A DNA stretch of 64,000 nucleotides from Asanoa ishikariensis (GCF_900107455.1 NZ_FNQB01000003.1:186001-250000), one strand, 5' to 3'. Positions 18,292-26,612 are shown, numbered from the stretch's first letter. Notes: generated from the letters alone by a model not told the origin. Translations and numbers: made by a program.

Positions 18292-19278
18292 ATGCCAGCC
18301 GTACGACAGGAACGAAACCGCGAGTCTGCGGTCGTCTTCAACCCGGCGAAGGTCTCCGACCTCGACCAGCTCCGCGAGACCGTCGACGGCGCGTTGGCCT
18401 CCGCCGGTTGGCCCGCCCCGCGGTGGCTGGAGACGACCGCTGACGATCCCGGCTACGGGCAGACCCGCGCCGCCGTCGAGGCGGGTGCGGGCGTGGTGTT
18501 CGTCTGCGGTGGCGACGGCACCGTCATGTCGGCGCTGGGCGCGCTGGTCGGCACCGAGACGGCGATGGCCATCCTGCCGGCGGGCACCGGCAACCTCCTG
18601 GCCGCCAACCTGGGCATCTCGACCGACCTGGCCGCCGGCATCCAGGTCGCGCTGGACGGCGGTGAGCGCCGGATCGACGTGGGAGTCGTCGACGACCGGC
18701 ACTTCGCCGTCATGGCCGGGATGGGCTTCGACGCGCGCATGCTCGAGGACACGTCCGACACCGTGAAGGCGCGCATCGGCTGGCCGGCGTACGTGCTGGG
18801 CGCCCTGCGGCACCTGCGGGACCGCCCGATGCGCCTGACGATCCGGGTCGACGACGGCCCGCCGATGCGGCGTCGCGCCCGGTCGGTCCTGATCGCGAAC
18901 GTCGGCCGGCTACAGGGCGGCGTCAAGCTCATGGCCGACGCGACCCCCGACGACGGACTGCTCGACGTCGCCGTGCTCACCCCGCGCACATTGCGCCACT
19001 GGGCGGCGCTGGGCCTCGCGGTCGTGCGGCACCGCACCCGCGTACCGTCGATGCAGGTGTTGCAAGGGGCCAGGGTGGAGGTCCGCAGCGACCGGCCGCA
19101 GCCCCGGCAGCTCGACGGCGACCTCATCGAGCCCGGTGATGCCCTCGTCGTCGAGGTGCGCCCCGAGGCGGTGTGGCTGTGCGTGCCGCAGCCGGCCGAA
19201 CACCCCGACCTGGCCGAGGACGCGGAGGCGGCGGCCCGGCGCGGAGCACGACTCGTCGAAGCGAAGCCGGCCCACTGA
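18292..19278 (+). CDS. Diacylglycerol kinase-family lipid kinase
   Basis: 328 residues. VFVCGGDGTVMSAL is the GGDGT nucleotide-binding motif of the diacylglycerol/sphingosine kinase catalytic domain, and LPAGTGNLLAANLGI the following GTxN motif. GMGFDARML and LDGDLIEPGD are conserved in bacterial DgkB/YegS-like kinases. It phosphorylates a lipid such as diacylglycerol, returning it to phospholipid synthesis. ATG 18292 follows AAGGAG perfectly. The SigB-type promoter upstream suggests induction under stress. Confidence 0.9.
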   Translation: MPAVRQERNRESAVVFNPAKVSDLDQLRETVDGALASAGWPAPRWLETTADDPGYGQTRAAVEAGAGVVFVCGGDGTVMSALGALVGTETAMAILPAGTGNLLAANLGISTDLAAGIQVALDGGERRIDVGVVDDRHFAVMAGMGFDARMLEDTSDTVKARIGWPAYVLGALRHLRDRPMRLTIRVDDGPPMRRRARSVLIANVGRLQGGVKLMADATPDDGLLDVAVLTPRTLRHWAALGLAVVRHRTRVPSMQVLQGARVEVRSDRPQPRQLDGDLIEPGDALVVEVRPEAVWLCVPQPAEHPDLAEDAEAAARRGARLVEAKPAH

Positions 19279-19279
19279 C

Positions 19280-19636
19280 TCAGCTCTCCCGCACTTCCAG
19301 GTGGCTGAGCGACTCTCCGCCCTTGCGGTTGTCCGATCGGCCGTATTTGCTCTCGATCAGGCTCTCGAGCTTCTGCACGGCACCGCCGCAGGCCTCGCCC
19401 ACGGACCCCGCGTGGTGCGTGACGGCGACCGGTTGCCGGCCGGCCAGCCGGGCCTCGATCACGCACCGCTTGTCGTCGACGCTGGGCCGTCCGGAGGTCT
19501 CGCTGCCGACGTGGACCTCCACGCGGGTGACGTGATCGCCGAAACGCGACAGCCCGGACTCGACGTCGCTCTCGATGCGCTGGACCATTCCGTCGCTGAC
19601 GTCCACGTTCCGGTCCGTCTGGACCTGAATCTGCAT
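19280..19636 (-). CDS. HPF/RaiA-like ribosome-associated protein
   Basis: The 118-residue protein starts MQIQVQTDRNVDVSDGMV and has the beta-alpha-beta layout of hibernation-promoting factor (RVEVHVGSET, then CVIEARLAGRQPVAV). It lacks the C-terminal dimerisation domain of long HPF. A C-terminal helix (QKLESLIESKYGR) resembles the helix that lies in the ribosome mRNA channel. ATG 19636 was chosen because GAGGAG precedes it; the gene converges with the diacylglycerol kinase gene one base away. Confidence 0.7.
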   Translation of the reverse strand: MQIQVQTDRNVDVSDGMVQRIESDVESGLSRFGDHVTRVEVHVGSETSGRPSVDDKRCVIEARLAGRQPVAVTHHAGSVGEACGGAVQKLESLIESKYGRSDNRKGGESLSHLEVRES

Positions 19637-19934
19637 GCGGCATCTCCTCATTACGCGGTGTAACCAACCCTTCGACCGTACGCCCTTACTTCGGTGACGC
19701 GGCTTTCACCGAACAGGCGTACGCTTCGGATGTCGCCCGAACCCCCCGGTGGCGTGACAGTCCGCTTTTCGGTGGACGCGCCCGCAGAGGTCGAGAGTTC
19801 TTTCCAGGGCGAGCCCAGAGCTCGGAGTCGTTTCCCGGCGCAGCTACGCGTCGGGTAGTCCGCGTGCGACCACAGTGGACTCTGGCTGCCTGGCGCCCGG
19901 GGACCCCCGACGGCAGCAACAGAGGAGAACGACC
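19637..19934. other. Divergent intergenic region with an 8-bp inverted repeat
   Basis: No gene is visible in these 298 bp between the HPF-like and hydrolase genes. TTCGGTGA (19690-19697) and TCACCGAA (19706-19713) form an 8-bp inverted repeat with an 8-nt spacer about 54 bp upstream of the HPF-like start, a possible operator. No clear promoter could be assigned. Confidence 0.4.
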
Positions 19935-20789
19935 TTGGACGCCAGCGCGCACCCGATGCACCTGACCGACGCCGAGCAGGTCGACCGGGCGAACGAGACC
20001 GGCAAGACCCCGGTCGTGTTCATCCACGGCCTCTGGCTGCTGCCCAGCAGTTGGGACCGCTGGGGACCGGTCTTCGAGTCGGCCGGCTACGCGCCGCTGT
20101 GCCCCGGCTGGCCGGACGACCCGGACACCACCGAAGAGGCCAACGCCCATCCGGAGGTCTTCGCCAACAAGACCGTCGGGCAGGTGGCGGACCACTACGC
20201 CGCCCTGATCGGCAAGCTGACCAGGAAGCCGGCCGTGATCGGGCACTCGTTCGGCGGCCTCATCGCCCAGATCCTGGCCGGGCGGGGGCTGTCGGCCGCG
20301 ACGATATCGATCGACTCCGCGCCGTTCCGTGGCGTGCTGCCGCTGCCCATCTCGGCGTTGCGGTCCGCGGCCGCGGTGCTGGCCAACCCGGCCAACCGCC
20401 ATCGCGCCGTCCCGCTCACCTACGAGCAGTTCCGCTTCGCGTTCGCCAACGCCGTCGACGAGGTCGAGGCGAAGGAGCTCTACGAGGTCTTCGCCGTCCC
20501 GGCGCCCGGCGCGCCCGTCTTCCAGGCCGCGGCCGCCAACCTCAACCCGTGGACCGAGGCCAAAGTGGACACTGAGAACCCGGACCGGGGTCCGCTGCTG
20601 ATCATCTCGGGCGAGAACGACCACACGTCCCCGCGCGCGATCAACGACGCCATCTTCAACAAGCAACTCCGCAACACGGGCGTGACGCAGTTCGCCGAGA
20701 TCGCGCACCGGGGGCATTCGCTGACCATCGACTCCGGTTGGCGCGAAGTGGCCGACACCTCGGTCGCGTTCCTCAAGCGGTTCGCGTAG
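19935..20789 (+). CDS. Alpha/beta hydrolase
   Basis: 284 residues. VVFIHGLWLLPSSWDRW opens the fold, AVIGHSFGGLIAQIL holds the nucleophile elbow, SGENDHTSP the acid region and EIAHRGHSLTID the catalytic His. It resembles non-haem peroxidase or lipase-like hydrolases; the substrate is not evident. TTG 19935 is the start because GAGGAG sits 7 nt before it and upstream in-frame codons have no ribosome site. An SDR gene follows 11 bp later, so the two form an operon with the next oxidoreductase. Confidence 0.85.
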   Translation: MDASAHPMHLTDAEQVDRANETGKTPVVFIHGLWLLPSSWDRWGPVFESAGYAPLCPGWPDDPDTTEEANAHPEVFANKTVGQVADHYAALIGKLTRKPAVIGHSFGGLIAQILAGRGLSAATISIDSAPFRGVLPLPISALRSAAAVLANPANRHRAVPLTYEQFRFAFANAVDEVEAKELYEVFAVPAPGAPVFQAAAANLNPWTEAKVDTENPDRGPLLIISGENDHTSPRAINDAIFNKQLRNTGVTQFAEIAHRGHSLTIDSGWREVADTSVAFLKRFA

Positions 20790-20800
20790 GGGTGGGGACC

Positions 20801-21682
20801 ATGGCCCAGCTTCCCGGTGGCCCGATGGTGCGCCGCCACGTGCTCGTGACCGGTGCCACCTCCGGCATCGGCAAGGCGACCGCGCTCGGCCTGGCGCGGT
20901 TGGGCGCGCGGGTGTCGGTCGTCGGCCGGGACCCCCGGCGCACCGATGCCGCGGCCGACGAGATCCGCGCCGCCGGCCGGCGGCGGGTGGGCGTGTACAT
21001 CGCCGACCTGTCGTCGCAGGAGCAGGTGCGGCGGCTGGCCGACCAGGTTCTGGCGGGCATGCCGCGGATCGACGTGCTCGTCAACAACGCGGGCGGCTAC
21101 TGGAACACCCGGCACCTCACCGTCGACGGGCTCGAGCGCACCCTGGCTCTCAACCATCTCGCGCCGTTCCTGCTCACCAACCTGTTGCTCGACCGGTTGC
21201 GGGAGAGCACGCCGGCCCGGGTGGTCACGGTGTCCTCCCGTACGCAGGCCAGCGGTCGGATCGACTTCGACGACCTGCAAGGCGAACGCGACTACTCCGG
21301 CGCACGCGCGTACACCCAGTCGAAGTTCGCCAATGTCCTGTTCACCTACGAGCTCGCCCGGAGGTCGCCGGACGCCCTGGTGACGGCCAACGCGGTCCAT
21401 CCCGGTGTGGTCAACACCGGGTTCGGCGCCGAGGATCCCGGTGTGGTCCAGCGGTTGCTGGTCCCGCTCCTGCGGCCGTTCATGAAGAGCCCGGCCCGCG
21501 GCGCGGCCATGTCGATCCACGTGGCCTCCGCCCCGGAGCTCGAGCAGGTGACGGGTCGCTACTTCGGCAACGGGAAGCCCGGACAGTCCGCTGCCCTCAG
21601 CAAGGACGAGGCCACCGCGGCCCGGCTGTGGCAGGTGAGTGCCGACCTGGTCGGGCTGAGTGCCCCCGTGCCACCCTCCTGA
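20801..21682 (+). CDS. Short-chain dehydrogenase/reductase
   Basis: 293 residues. VLVTGATSGIGKATALGLARLGA is the Rossmann TGxxxGIG motif, DVLVNNAGGYW the NNAG motif, VVTVSS the catalytic Ser strand and YTQSKFANVLF the YxxxK active site. The overall sequence is like retinol-dehydrogenase/WW-oxidoreductase-type SDRs that use NADP. It lies between a hydrolase and a zinc-less alcohol dehydrogenase on the same strand, suggesting one small-molecule pathway. Confidence 0.9.
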   Translation: MAQLPGGPMVRRHVLVTGATSGIGKATALGLARLGARVSVVGRDPRRTDAAADEIRAAGRRRVGVYIADLSSQEQVRRLADQVLAGMPRIDVLVNNAGGYWNTRHLTVDGLERTLALNHLAPFLLTNLLLDRLRESTPARVVTVSSRTQASGRIDFDDLQGERDYSGARAYTQSKFANVLFTYELARRSPDALVTANAVHPGVVNTGFGAEDPGVVQRLLVPLLRPFMKSPARGAAMSIHVASAPELEQVTGRYFGNGKPGQSAALSKDEATAARLWQVSADLVGLSAPVPPS

Positions 21683-21712
21683 TCGCTCGCCCTCGGCCCG
21701 AGAGGCCACGCC

Positions 21713-22708
21713 ATGACCACGACCGGAACGACCGTGAACCACGCGATCCTGCAGGACGGGTACGGCGCGGCCGACCTCCTGCGGTTCGCCAAGGTGCCGA
21801 CACCGAAGATCGCCGCGAACGAGGTGCTCCTGCGCGTCCACGGCGCCGGGCTCGACCGGGGCACCTGGCACATGATGGAGGGCCGGCCGTACCTGCTGCG
21901 CCTGATCGGCTTCGGGATGTTCAAGCCGAAGACCCAGGTGCCGGGCATCGACGTGGCCGGCACGGTCGTCGGCGTCGGCTCGGCGGTGACCAGGTTCGCC
22001 GCCGGCGACGAGGTCTACGGGATCGGACGTGGCTCGTTCGCGACCTTCGCGGCGGCCCGGGAGGACAAGCTCGCGCGCAAGCCGGGCAACCTGTCCTTCG
22101 CGCAGGCGGCGGTGGTGCCGGTATCCGGCCTCACCGCGCTCCAGGCCCTCACCGACGTCGGCCGGGTCCAGGCCGGACAGCGCGTGCTGATCACCGGTGC
22201 GTCCGGCGGTGTCGGCAGCTACGCCGTGCAGCTCGCGAAGTCCTTCGGCGCCGAGGTCACCGGCGCGTGCCGCACCACCAAGCTGGACTTGTTGCAGTCC
22301 CTCGGCGCGGACCATGTCATCGACTACACCCGGCAGGACTTCGCCGACGGCACCCAGCGCTACGACCTGATCCTCGACATCGCCGGCCGCCCCACCCTCG
22401 CGCAGCTCCGCCGGGCCCTCACCCCGACCGGAACCGCGGTGATCATCGGTGGCGAGGACGGCGGCAAGTGGACCGGGGGATTCGGCCGTAACCTACGCGC
22501 GGCGGCGACGTCGCCGTTCGTGTCCCAACGCCTGGTCATGTTCGCCGCCAAAGAGCGCGGAAGCGATCTTGAACGGCTCACGGCGCTCATCGAGGCCGGC
22601 CGGCTCACACCGACCCTCGACAAGACCTTCTCCCTGTCCCGGGTACCCGAGGCCATGCACTACCTCGAGGCCGGGAGGGCCCGCGGCAAGGTGGCGATCA
22701 CCGTCTGA
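21713..22708 (+). CDS. NAD(P)-dependent alcohol dehydrogenase / quinone-oxidoreductase-like (MDR family)
   Basis: 331 residues of the medium-chain dehydrogenase type. PGIDVAGTVVGVGSAVTRF and VLITGASGGVGSYAVQLAKSFGA (nucleotide-binding loop) are typical of zinc-independent quinone oxidoreductases. None of the usual zinc-ligand cysteines is present. It ends in the standard motif EAMHYLEAGRARGKVAI. It is third in the hydrolase-SDR-MDR row, with a 30-bp gap to the SDR gene. Confidence 0.9.
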   Translation: MTTTGTTVNHAILQDGYGAADLLRFAKVPTPKIAANEVLLRVHGAGLDRGTWHMMEGRPYLLRLIGFGMFKPKTQVPGIDVAGTVVGVGSAVTRFAAGDEVYGIGRGSFATFAAAREDKLARKPGNLSFAQAAVVPVSGLTALQALTDVGRVQAGQRVLITGASGGVGSYAVQLAKSFGAEVTGACRTTKLDLLQSLGADHVIDYTRQDFADGTQRYDLILDIAGRPTLAQLRRALTPTGTAVIIGGEDGGKWTGGFGRNLRAAATSPFVSQRLVMFAAKERGSDLERLTALIEAGRLTPTLDKTFSLSRVPEAMHYLEAGRARGKVAITV

Positions 22709-22795
22709 TCGGCTATTTCCGCGTTCGCCCGCATGGCCGCTGACCTGGTGTGATGCTGGAAGGGGCAGGTCAGCTGCCACGGGAGGTCGTGTGCC

Positions 22796-24034
22796 GTGGC
22801 GAGTCTTCGCGAAGAGTTCGACGACATCGTCGACAACCGTCGGGTCAGCACGGTCTTCCAGCCGGTCGTCGACCTGCGGACCACCCGGGTGATCGGCTAC
22901 GAGGCCCTGACCCGGGGTCCGCGGGGCTCCTCCTTCGAACAGCCGATGAAGCTGTTCGCCCACGCCTATCGCGTCGGGCGGTCGGCGGAGCTGGACTGGG
23001 TCTGTCGCGCGACCGCGATGCAGGCAGCGTTGCTCGCCGGCATGCCGCCGGAGGTCACGCTGTTCGTCAACGCCGAGCCGGCCTCGATCGGCGTTGACTG
23101 TCCCGACGACCTGCTCGACACCGTCATGCTGGGTGCGCGGCGGCTCAGCGTCGTGGTCGAACTGACCGAACGCAATCTGACCCACGACCCCGCGGGAGTC
23201 CTGCACGCCGCATTCGTCGCGCGGGCCAACGGGATCGGCATCGCCATCGACGACGTGGGCGCCGACCCCGCGAGCCTCGCCATGATGCCGCTCGTCCGTC
23301 CCGACGTCATCAAGCTGGACCTCTCGCTCATCCAGAACCGGCCCGACCTCGTGGTGGCACGCACGGTCAACGGTGTGCTCGCCGAGGTGGAGCGCACCGG
23401 CGCCACCGTGCTCGCCGAGGGCATCGAGTCGCCCCGCCACGCGGCGATGGCCCTGGCGATGGGCGCGACCCTGGGACAGGGCTGGCGGTACGGGCGGCCC
23501 GCGCCGCTGCCCGATGGCTGGTCCTCGTCGACGGGGGCCGGCGGACTGACCATCAGCCATGACCCGCCGTCGTCGCGGACACCGTTCGAGGTGGTGACCG
23601 CCAAGCGCGCCACCCGGCCCGCGACCCGACAGCTCCTCGCGTCGATGAGCCGGCACCTGGAATATCGCGCCGCGGATCCCGCCGAGCCCAGCGTGCTGGT
23701 CGCGTGCTTCCAGCACGCGCGCCGGTTCGGCCCCGCGCTCGTCCGCCGCTACACGTCGCTGGCGGCGGCGAGCGTCATGGTCGCGACCTTCGGCGTCGGT
23801 ATGCCGGACGAGCCGGCCGAAGGCGTACGCGGCACAGCGCTGCGCGCCGACGACCCGCTCGCCCAGGACTGGGTCGTGGTCGTGGTCGGGCCACACTTCG
23901 GCGCGGCGTTGGTCGCCCGACAGCCACCCTCCGATGAGCGAGGCGAGGACACGCCGTACGACTACGCCGTCACCTACGACCGCGACCTGGTGATCGCGGC
24001 GGCGCAGAGCCTCGTGCGGCGGATCGAGGCCTGA
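22796..24034 (+). CDS. EAL-domain protein with C-terminal DICT sensory domain
   Basis: 412 residues. Residues about 10-240 are an EAL domain: YEALTRG in the ExL position, ELTER, AIDDVGAD (second metal pair), KLDLSL, AEGIE and GQGWRYGRP. Most catalytic residues for c-di-GMP hydrolysis are present, although NAEP replaces the usual NxxP region and DDVG the DDFG motif. The C-terminal 150 residues (from SRTPFEVVTAKRATRP) are a DICT domain, a putative light- or ligand-sensing module often linked to EAL or GGDEF domains. GTG start, with GGGAGGT upstream. It could be a c-di-GMP phosphodiesterase or a sensory protein. Confidence 0.85.
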   Translation: MASLREEFDDIVDNRRVSTVFQPVVDLRTTRVIGYEALTRGPRGSSFEQPMKLFAHAYRVGRSAELDWVCRATAMQAALLAGMPPEVTLFVNAEPASIGVDCPDDLLDTVMLGARRLSVVVELTERNLTHDPAGVLHAAFVARANGIGIAIDDVGADPASLAMMPLVRPDVIKLDLSLIQNRPDLVVARTVNGVLAEVERTGATVLAEGIESPRHAAMALAMGATLGQGWRYGRPAPLPDGWSSSTGAGGLTISHDPPSSRTPFEVVTAKRATRPATRQLLASMSRHLEYRAADPAEPSVLVACFQHARRFGPALVRRYTSLAAASVMVATFGVGMPDEPAEGVRGTALRADDPLAQDWVVVVVGPHFGAALVARQPPSDERGEDTPYDYAVTYDRDLVIAAAQSLVRRIEA

Positions 24035-24037
24035 CCG

Positions 24038-24445
24038 CTACAACTTCGGCGTCGGCGCCGGCGTGCGCGAGATGCGTTGATATTCGCGGCTGATGTCGCC
24101 GTCCTGCACGGTCAGGACGGCGTCGGTGCAGAAGTACTCCTCAGGCGAGTTGGTGACCAGCAGCTTTCGATCCACTTCGACCGCTCCGTTGATCCGCAGG
24201 ACGTCGCGACCGCTCGTCTTGTTGTTCCTGAAGAACGCGCGACCGTCGTTCGCCCGGTAGTTCCAGGTCGACCTGCCCCGCAGGGTGAACTCGTAGGTGC
24301 GACCGCCGTTCTTTCCCACCAACACCCGGCCTTCGCGCAGGTCGTCCCACACGGTGCCGTTGGCGTTGAAGTGCCGCACCTCGCCCTTGCCGCGCAGCCG
24401 GAAGACGATGTCGGTGCCGTAGATCGGCAGCGGCCCCTCCCACAC
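24038..24445 (-). CDS. Hypothetical protein; probable C-terminal remnant of an Hsp70-like protein
   Basis: A 135-residue reading frame rich in beta strands (RHFNANGTVWDDLREG, FTLRGRSTWNYRANDG) resembling a repeated small beta domain of the kind appended to actinobacterial membrane or Hsp70-like proteins. In the same frame it can be read further upstream to about 24530 (SPTPNSLFDQCLIGAWR), a linker-like start that runs out of the end of the neighbouring Hsp70 fragment in a different frame. It may still be translated from GTG 24445, but the context suggests a broken gene. Confidence 0.4.
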   Translation of the reverse strand: MWEGPLPIYGTDIVFRLRGKGEVRHFNANGTVWDDLREGRVLVGKNGGRTYEFTLRGRSTWNYRANDGRAFFRNNKTSGRDVLRINGAVEVDRKLLVTNSPEEYFCTDAVLTVQDGDISREYQRISRTPAPTPKL

Positions 24446-24858
24446 AGTGGCCCGCCAGGCCCCGATCAGACACTGGTCGAAGAGCGAGTTGGGTGTCGGA
24501 CTGGCCGCCGCCGACGAGGTAGACCCCGGTCAGGTCGGCCGCCGGAATCCGCGACGCCGCCAGGGCGGCCCGACTCGCGACAACGGTGCGCTCGAGCAGC
24601 GGGCGGGCGAGGGCGTCGAGCTGTTCCCGGCCCAGGGGAGCGTCGTCTGCTAGCAGCGGCACCCGGATCTTCGTCGCGGTGCGCCGGGACAGGGTCTCCT
24701 TCGCCGCGCGGACGGCGTCCCCGAGTCGGCGGCTGACCCGCCGATCGGCGTCGGAGTCGGGCGCGATCAGCCGCTGCCAGGCGGCCGGGTCGCGGGAGCC
24801 GTAGACCGCCCCGAGGTGGGCGACGATCGTCGCGTCGAGGTCGAGACCGCCGGCTCAC
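24446..24858 (-). pseudogene. Fragment of an Hsp70-like (DnaK-family) ATPase
   Basis: Read on the minus strand right after an in-frame TGA at 24856-24858, the sequence begins AGGLDLDATIVAHL, matches the GGxDxD loop of the actin-like fold, continues AAKETLS, REQLDALARPLLERTV and reaches LTGVYLVGG, the adenosine-binding motif of Hsp70. It then goes out of homology (GGQSDTQLALRP) and the beta-rich tail at 24038-24530 continues in another frame. The N-terminal ATPase half and the peptide-binding domain are missing, so at least one large deletion and a frameshift have occurred. LapA-like gene 24883-25212 lies directly upstream. Confidence 0.65.
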
Positions 24859-24882
24859 CTTTTCGGCGGTGGCGCCGGCCGG

Positions 24883-25212
24883 TCAGTGGCGCCGGCGGCG
24901 GGCCATCAGGCGGAGCTGGGTGATCCGGGCGGCGCCCACGATCATGGTCAGCAGCGCGGCGCCGACCGCGGCGATCAGCAGCGCCAGGGCCAACGGCAGG
25001 CTGCCGTCCAGGCCGAGGAAGTTGACCTCGACGCTGCGGGTGTTCTGCAGCATGAAGATGATCAGCACGATCGACAGGAGGGCGGCGGCGCAGATCCCGA
25101 CCCAGGCATTGCTGGTGCGGGTGCGCGGCGACCGGTTTCGTTCTGCCATCGCGCCCGGACGGACGGAGGAGTCACCGGATGCGTCTTGCGTGTGGCGCAC
25201 GTCGTTGGACAT
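24883..25212 (-). CDS. LapA-domain (DUF1049) membrane protein
   Basis: 109 residues. Two membrane helices (about 35-55 and 70-95) are separated by NTRSVEVNFLGLDGSLPLALALL, the hallmark of LapA/DUF1049 proteins, which are small inner-membrane proteins linked to envelope and lipopolysaccharide functions in Gram-negatives. Their role in actinobacteria is unknown. ATG 25212 is preferred; an earlier in-frame ATG at 25320 would cross an inverted repeat and lacks a ribosome site. The tail is strongly basic. Confidence 0.75.
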   Translation of the reverse strand: MSNDVRHTQDASGDSSVRPGAMAERNRSPRTRTSNAWVGICAAALLSIVLIIFMLQNTRSVEVNFLGLDGSLPLALALLIAAVGAALLTMIVGAARITQLRLMARRRRH

Positions 25213-25263
25213 GACATCCCAAGGGGTAAGCCGGTGTGGCAGGCACCTCAAGGCTGGGATGTC
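25213..25263. repeat. 9-bp inverted repeat at the lapA start
   Basis: GACATCCCA (25213-25221) and TGGGATGTC (25255-25263) form a perfect inverted repeat with a 33-nt spacer, directly before the LapA start codon. It could be an operator or a leader hairpin. Confidence 0.45.
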
Positions 25264-25396
25264 GTCGAGTCCGGAATGACTCAATCGTACACCCGTTCGG
25301 TCCAAAGGAGAGATATCCACTCACGCCGAAACGGGGTAGCGTCCGAGTCGGCGTCGACCTCCGGCGAGCGATGACGACCGACCATGAGAGCAGGCA

Positions 25397-25855
25397 GTGG
25401 TGAGTCTGCACCTGTCCAGCGCCCGCGGAGCGGACCGGCGGGTCGTGGTGAGCTGCGACGTCGCGGGTTGCCCGGTGCAGGTCGAGCCGCCCCCGATCGA
25501 GTCGTGGCGCAACGACGCGGACGCCCGGGTCTACGCGCGTGAGCATGCCAAGGGCTGGACTCACGACGCGGCTCGGCAGACCGACTACTGCCCGACCCAC
25601 GCCGCGTCGAGCACCGCCCCGGCCGCCGGTGTGGTGCCGCCGCGCCCCACGACGGCGGCCCGCGACGAGGCTGGCAACCCGCTCGACCGTGACGAGTACG
25701 CACAGCGGCTGCGCGCGCGGCTCGCCGAGGGTGGAGAGGCGGCGGTCGCCGCCCGGCTCCTCGAGGAGTTGGCCGGCATCTACCGCGGCGAGACCATCGG
25801 CGCGCTGGCCCACGACGTCGCCGCTCTCCTGGACCGACGCGGCCGGCAGCCGTAA
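25397..25855 (+). CDS. Hypothetical protein with possible zinc site
   Basis: 152 residues of unknown family. The N-terminal part has SCDVAGCPVQ and DYCPTH, a Cys-Cys-Cys-His set that could hold zinc. A Pro/Ala-rich linker follows and then a helical C-terminus (EYAQRLRARLAEGGEAAVAARLLEELA). There are no membrane segments. The GTG start is taken at 25397. It converges with the sigma-like gene 7 bp away. Confidence 0.55.
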   Translation: MVSLHLSSARGADRRVVVSCDVAGCPVQVEPPPIESWRNDADARVYAREHAKGWTHDAARQTDYCPTHAASSTAPAAGVVPPRPTTAARDEAGNPLDRDEYAQRLRARLAEGGEAAVAARLLEELAGIYRGETIGALAHDVAALLDRRGRQP

Positions 25856-25861
25856 CGGCGG

Positions 25862-26308
25862 TCACGCGGCCAGGTCGCCCACCCGGCTGAAGGTCCCGGG
25901 GGCCGTACGAACCGTCGCCCGTCCGGTGCCCAGCAGGGTCACGAGCTCGCAGTAGGTGTGTTGGTCGTGGCCGTCCTCGCGCGCCGGCTCGCCATCTGCG
26001 GCGCGGATCCGGGCCTCGACGTGCCGGGCGGTGACCGACGTGATCCAGGCGCAGGTCTCGCATACCTCGTGGCCGAGGTGGTGCCCGGCCAGGTGCCAGA
26101 TCTCGACGAAGGTCGACCGGGTGACGGCTCGAGCATCAAGCGGAGGCACCAGTCGGATGGCGTCGCGCCAGACCCGCATGGCCTGGAACGCGTACAGAGT
26201 CCGGAACGCCGCGCGATCGCGGGCGGCTATCCGGGTGACAAGCGCATGCAGTCGGTTGCCGTGCATGACGGTGCGGGCGGGGTCAGCGTGGATCAATGTC
26301 CGTGTCAT
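25862..26308 (-). CDS. Degenerate ECF sigma-factor-like protein A
   Basis: 148 residues. RDRAAFRTLYAFQAMRVWRDAIRLV and TFVEIWHLAGHH align with the region 2 helices of ECF sigma factors, the core RNA-polymerase-binding and -10 recognition part. The C-terminal half keeps only a weak echo of region 4 (ELVTLLGTGRATVRT). It may be a decayed or regulatory sigma relative. Its upstream region carries a 26-bp element that recurs before the second sigma-like gene (30286-30786), so the two are probably co-regulated. Confidence 0.55.
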   Translation of the reverse strand: MTRTLIHADPARTVMHGNRLHALVTRIAARDRAAFRTLYAFQAMRVWRDAIRLVPPLDARAVTRSTFVEIWHLAGHHLGHEVCETCAWITSVTARHVEARIRAADGEPAREDGHDQHTYCELVTLLGTGRATVRTAPGTFSRVGDLAA

Positions 26309-26310
26309 GT

Positions 26311-26364
26311 GCCGCTCCGGTGCGTCTCGAAGAACCTGGACGCGCCGCCGGGGGCCGGAGCGGC
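26311..26364 (-). promoter_or_regulatory. Inverted repeat overlapping the ribosome site of sigma-like gene A
   Basis: GCCGCTCCGG (26311-26320) and CCGGAGCGGC (26355-26364) are perfect 10-bp inverted arms 2 bp upstream of ATG 26308. On the minus-strand transcript the downstream arm contains the GGAG of the ribosome site, so folding would hide it. Confidence 0.5.
26339..26364 (-). repeat. Shared 26-bp upstream element, copy 1
   Basis: This stretch differs at only 3 of 26 positions (4, 16 and 18) from 30821-30846. Each copy ends about 31-35 bp before the start codon of a sigma-like gene on the minus strand. A common promoter or operator is the simplest reading. The remaining sequence of this 304-bp gap to the next gene holds no further gene I can support. 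Confidence 0.6.
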
Positions 26365-26612
26365 GAACGGCTGTCAGCGTAACCCGAGAACAGTCCGAAA
26401 AGGACTTTTGGGCGCCGGCATCTCGCTGGTGGGACTTCCTTGAAAGGGGCGTAGGCTAGACCTGTCGCTCGAGACCCCGGTGGCCGACAAGCCCGCCTGT
26501 TGGCGGATGCTCCGCACCGATCCACGATCTCCATGACGACGATCCCACTAGGTGCTGGCACGTCAGTTGCCCCGTGCGCCGTCGCGACGTCTCAGTCAGG
26601 ACGGTTATCACC

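Noticed and set aside
19830-19858. GTTT and GGGTAG upstream of the hydrolase at 19935
   Set aside because: The spacer is 19 bp, too long for the SigB/SigF pattern.
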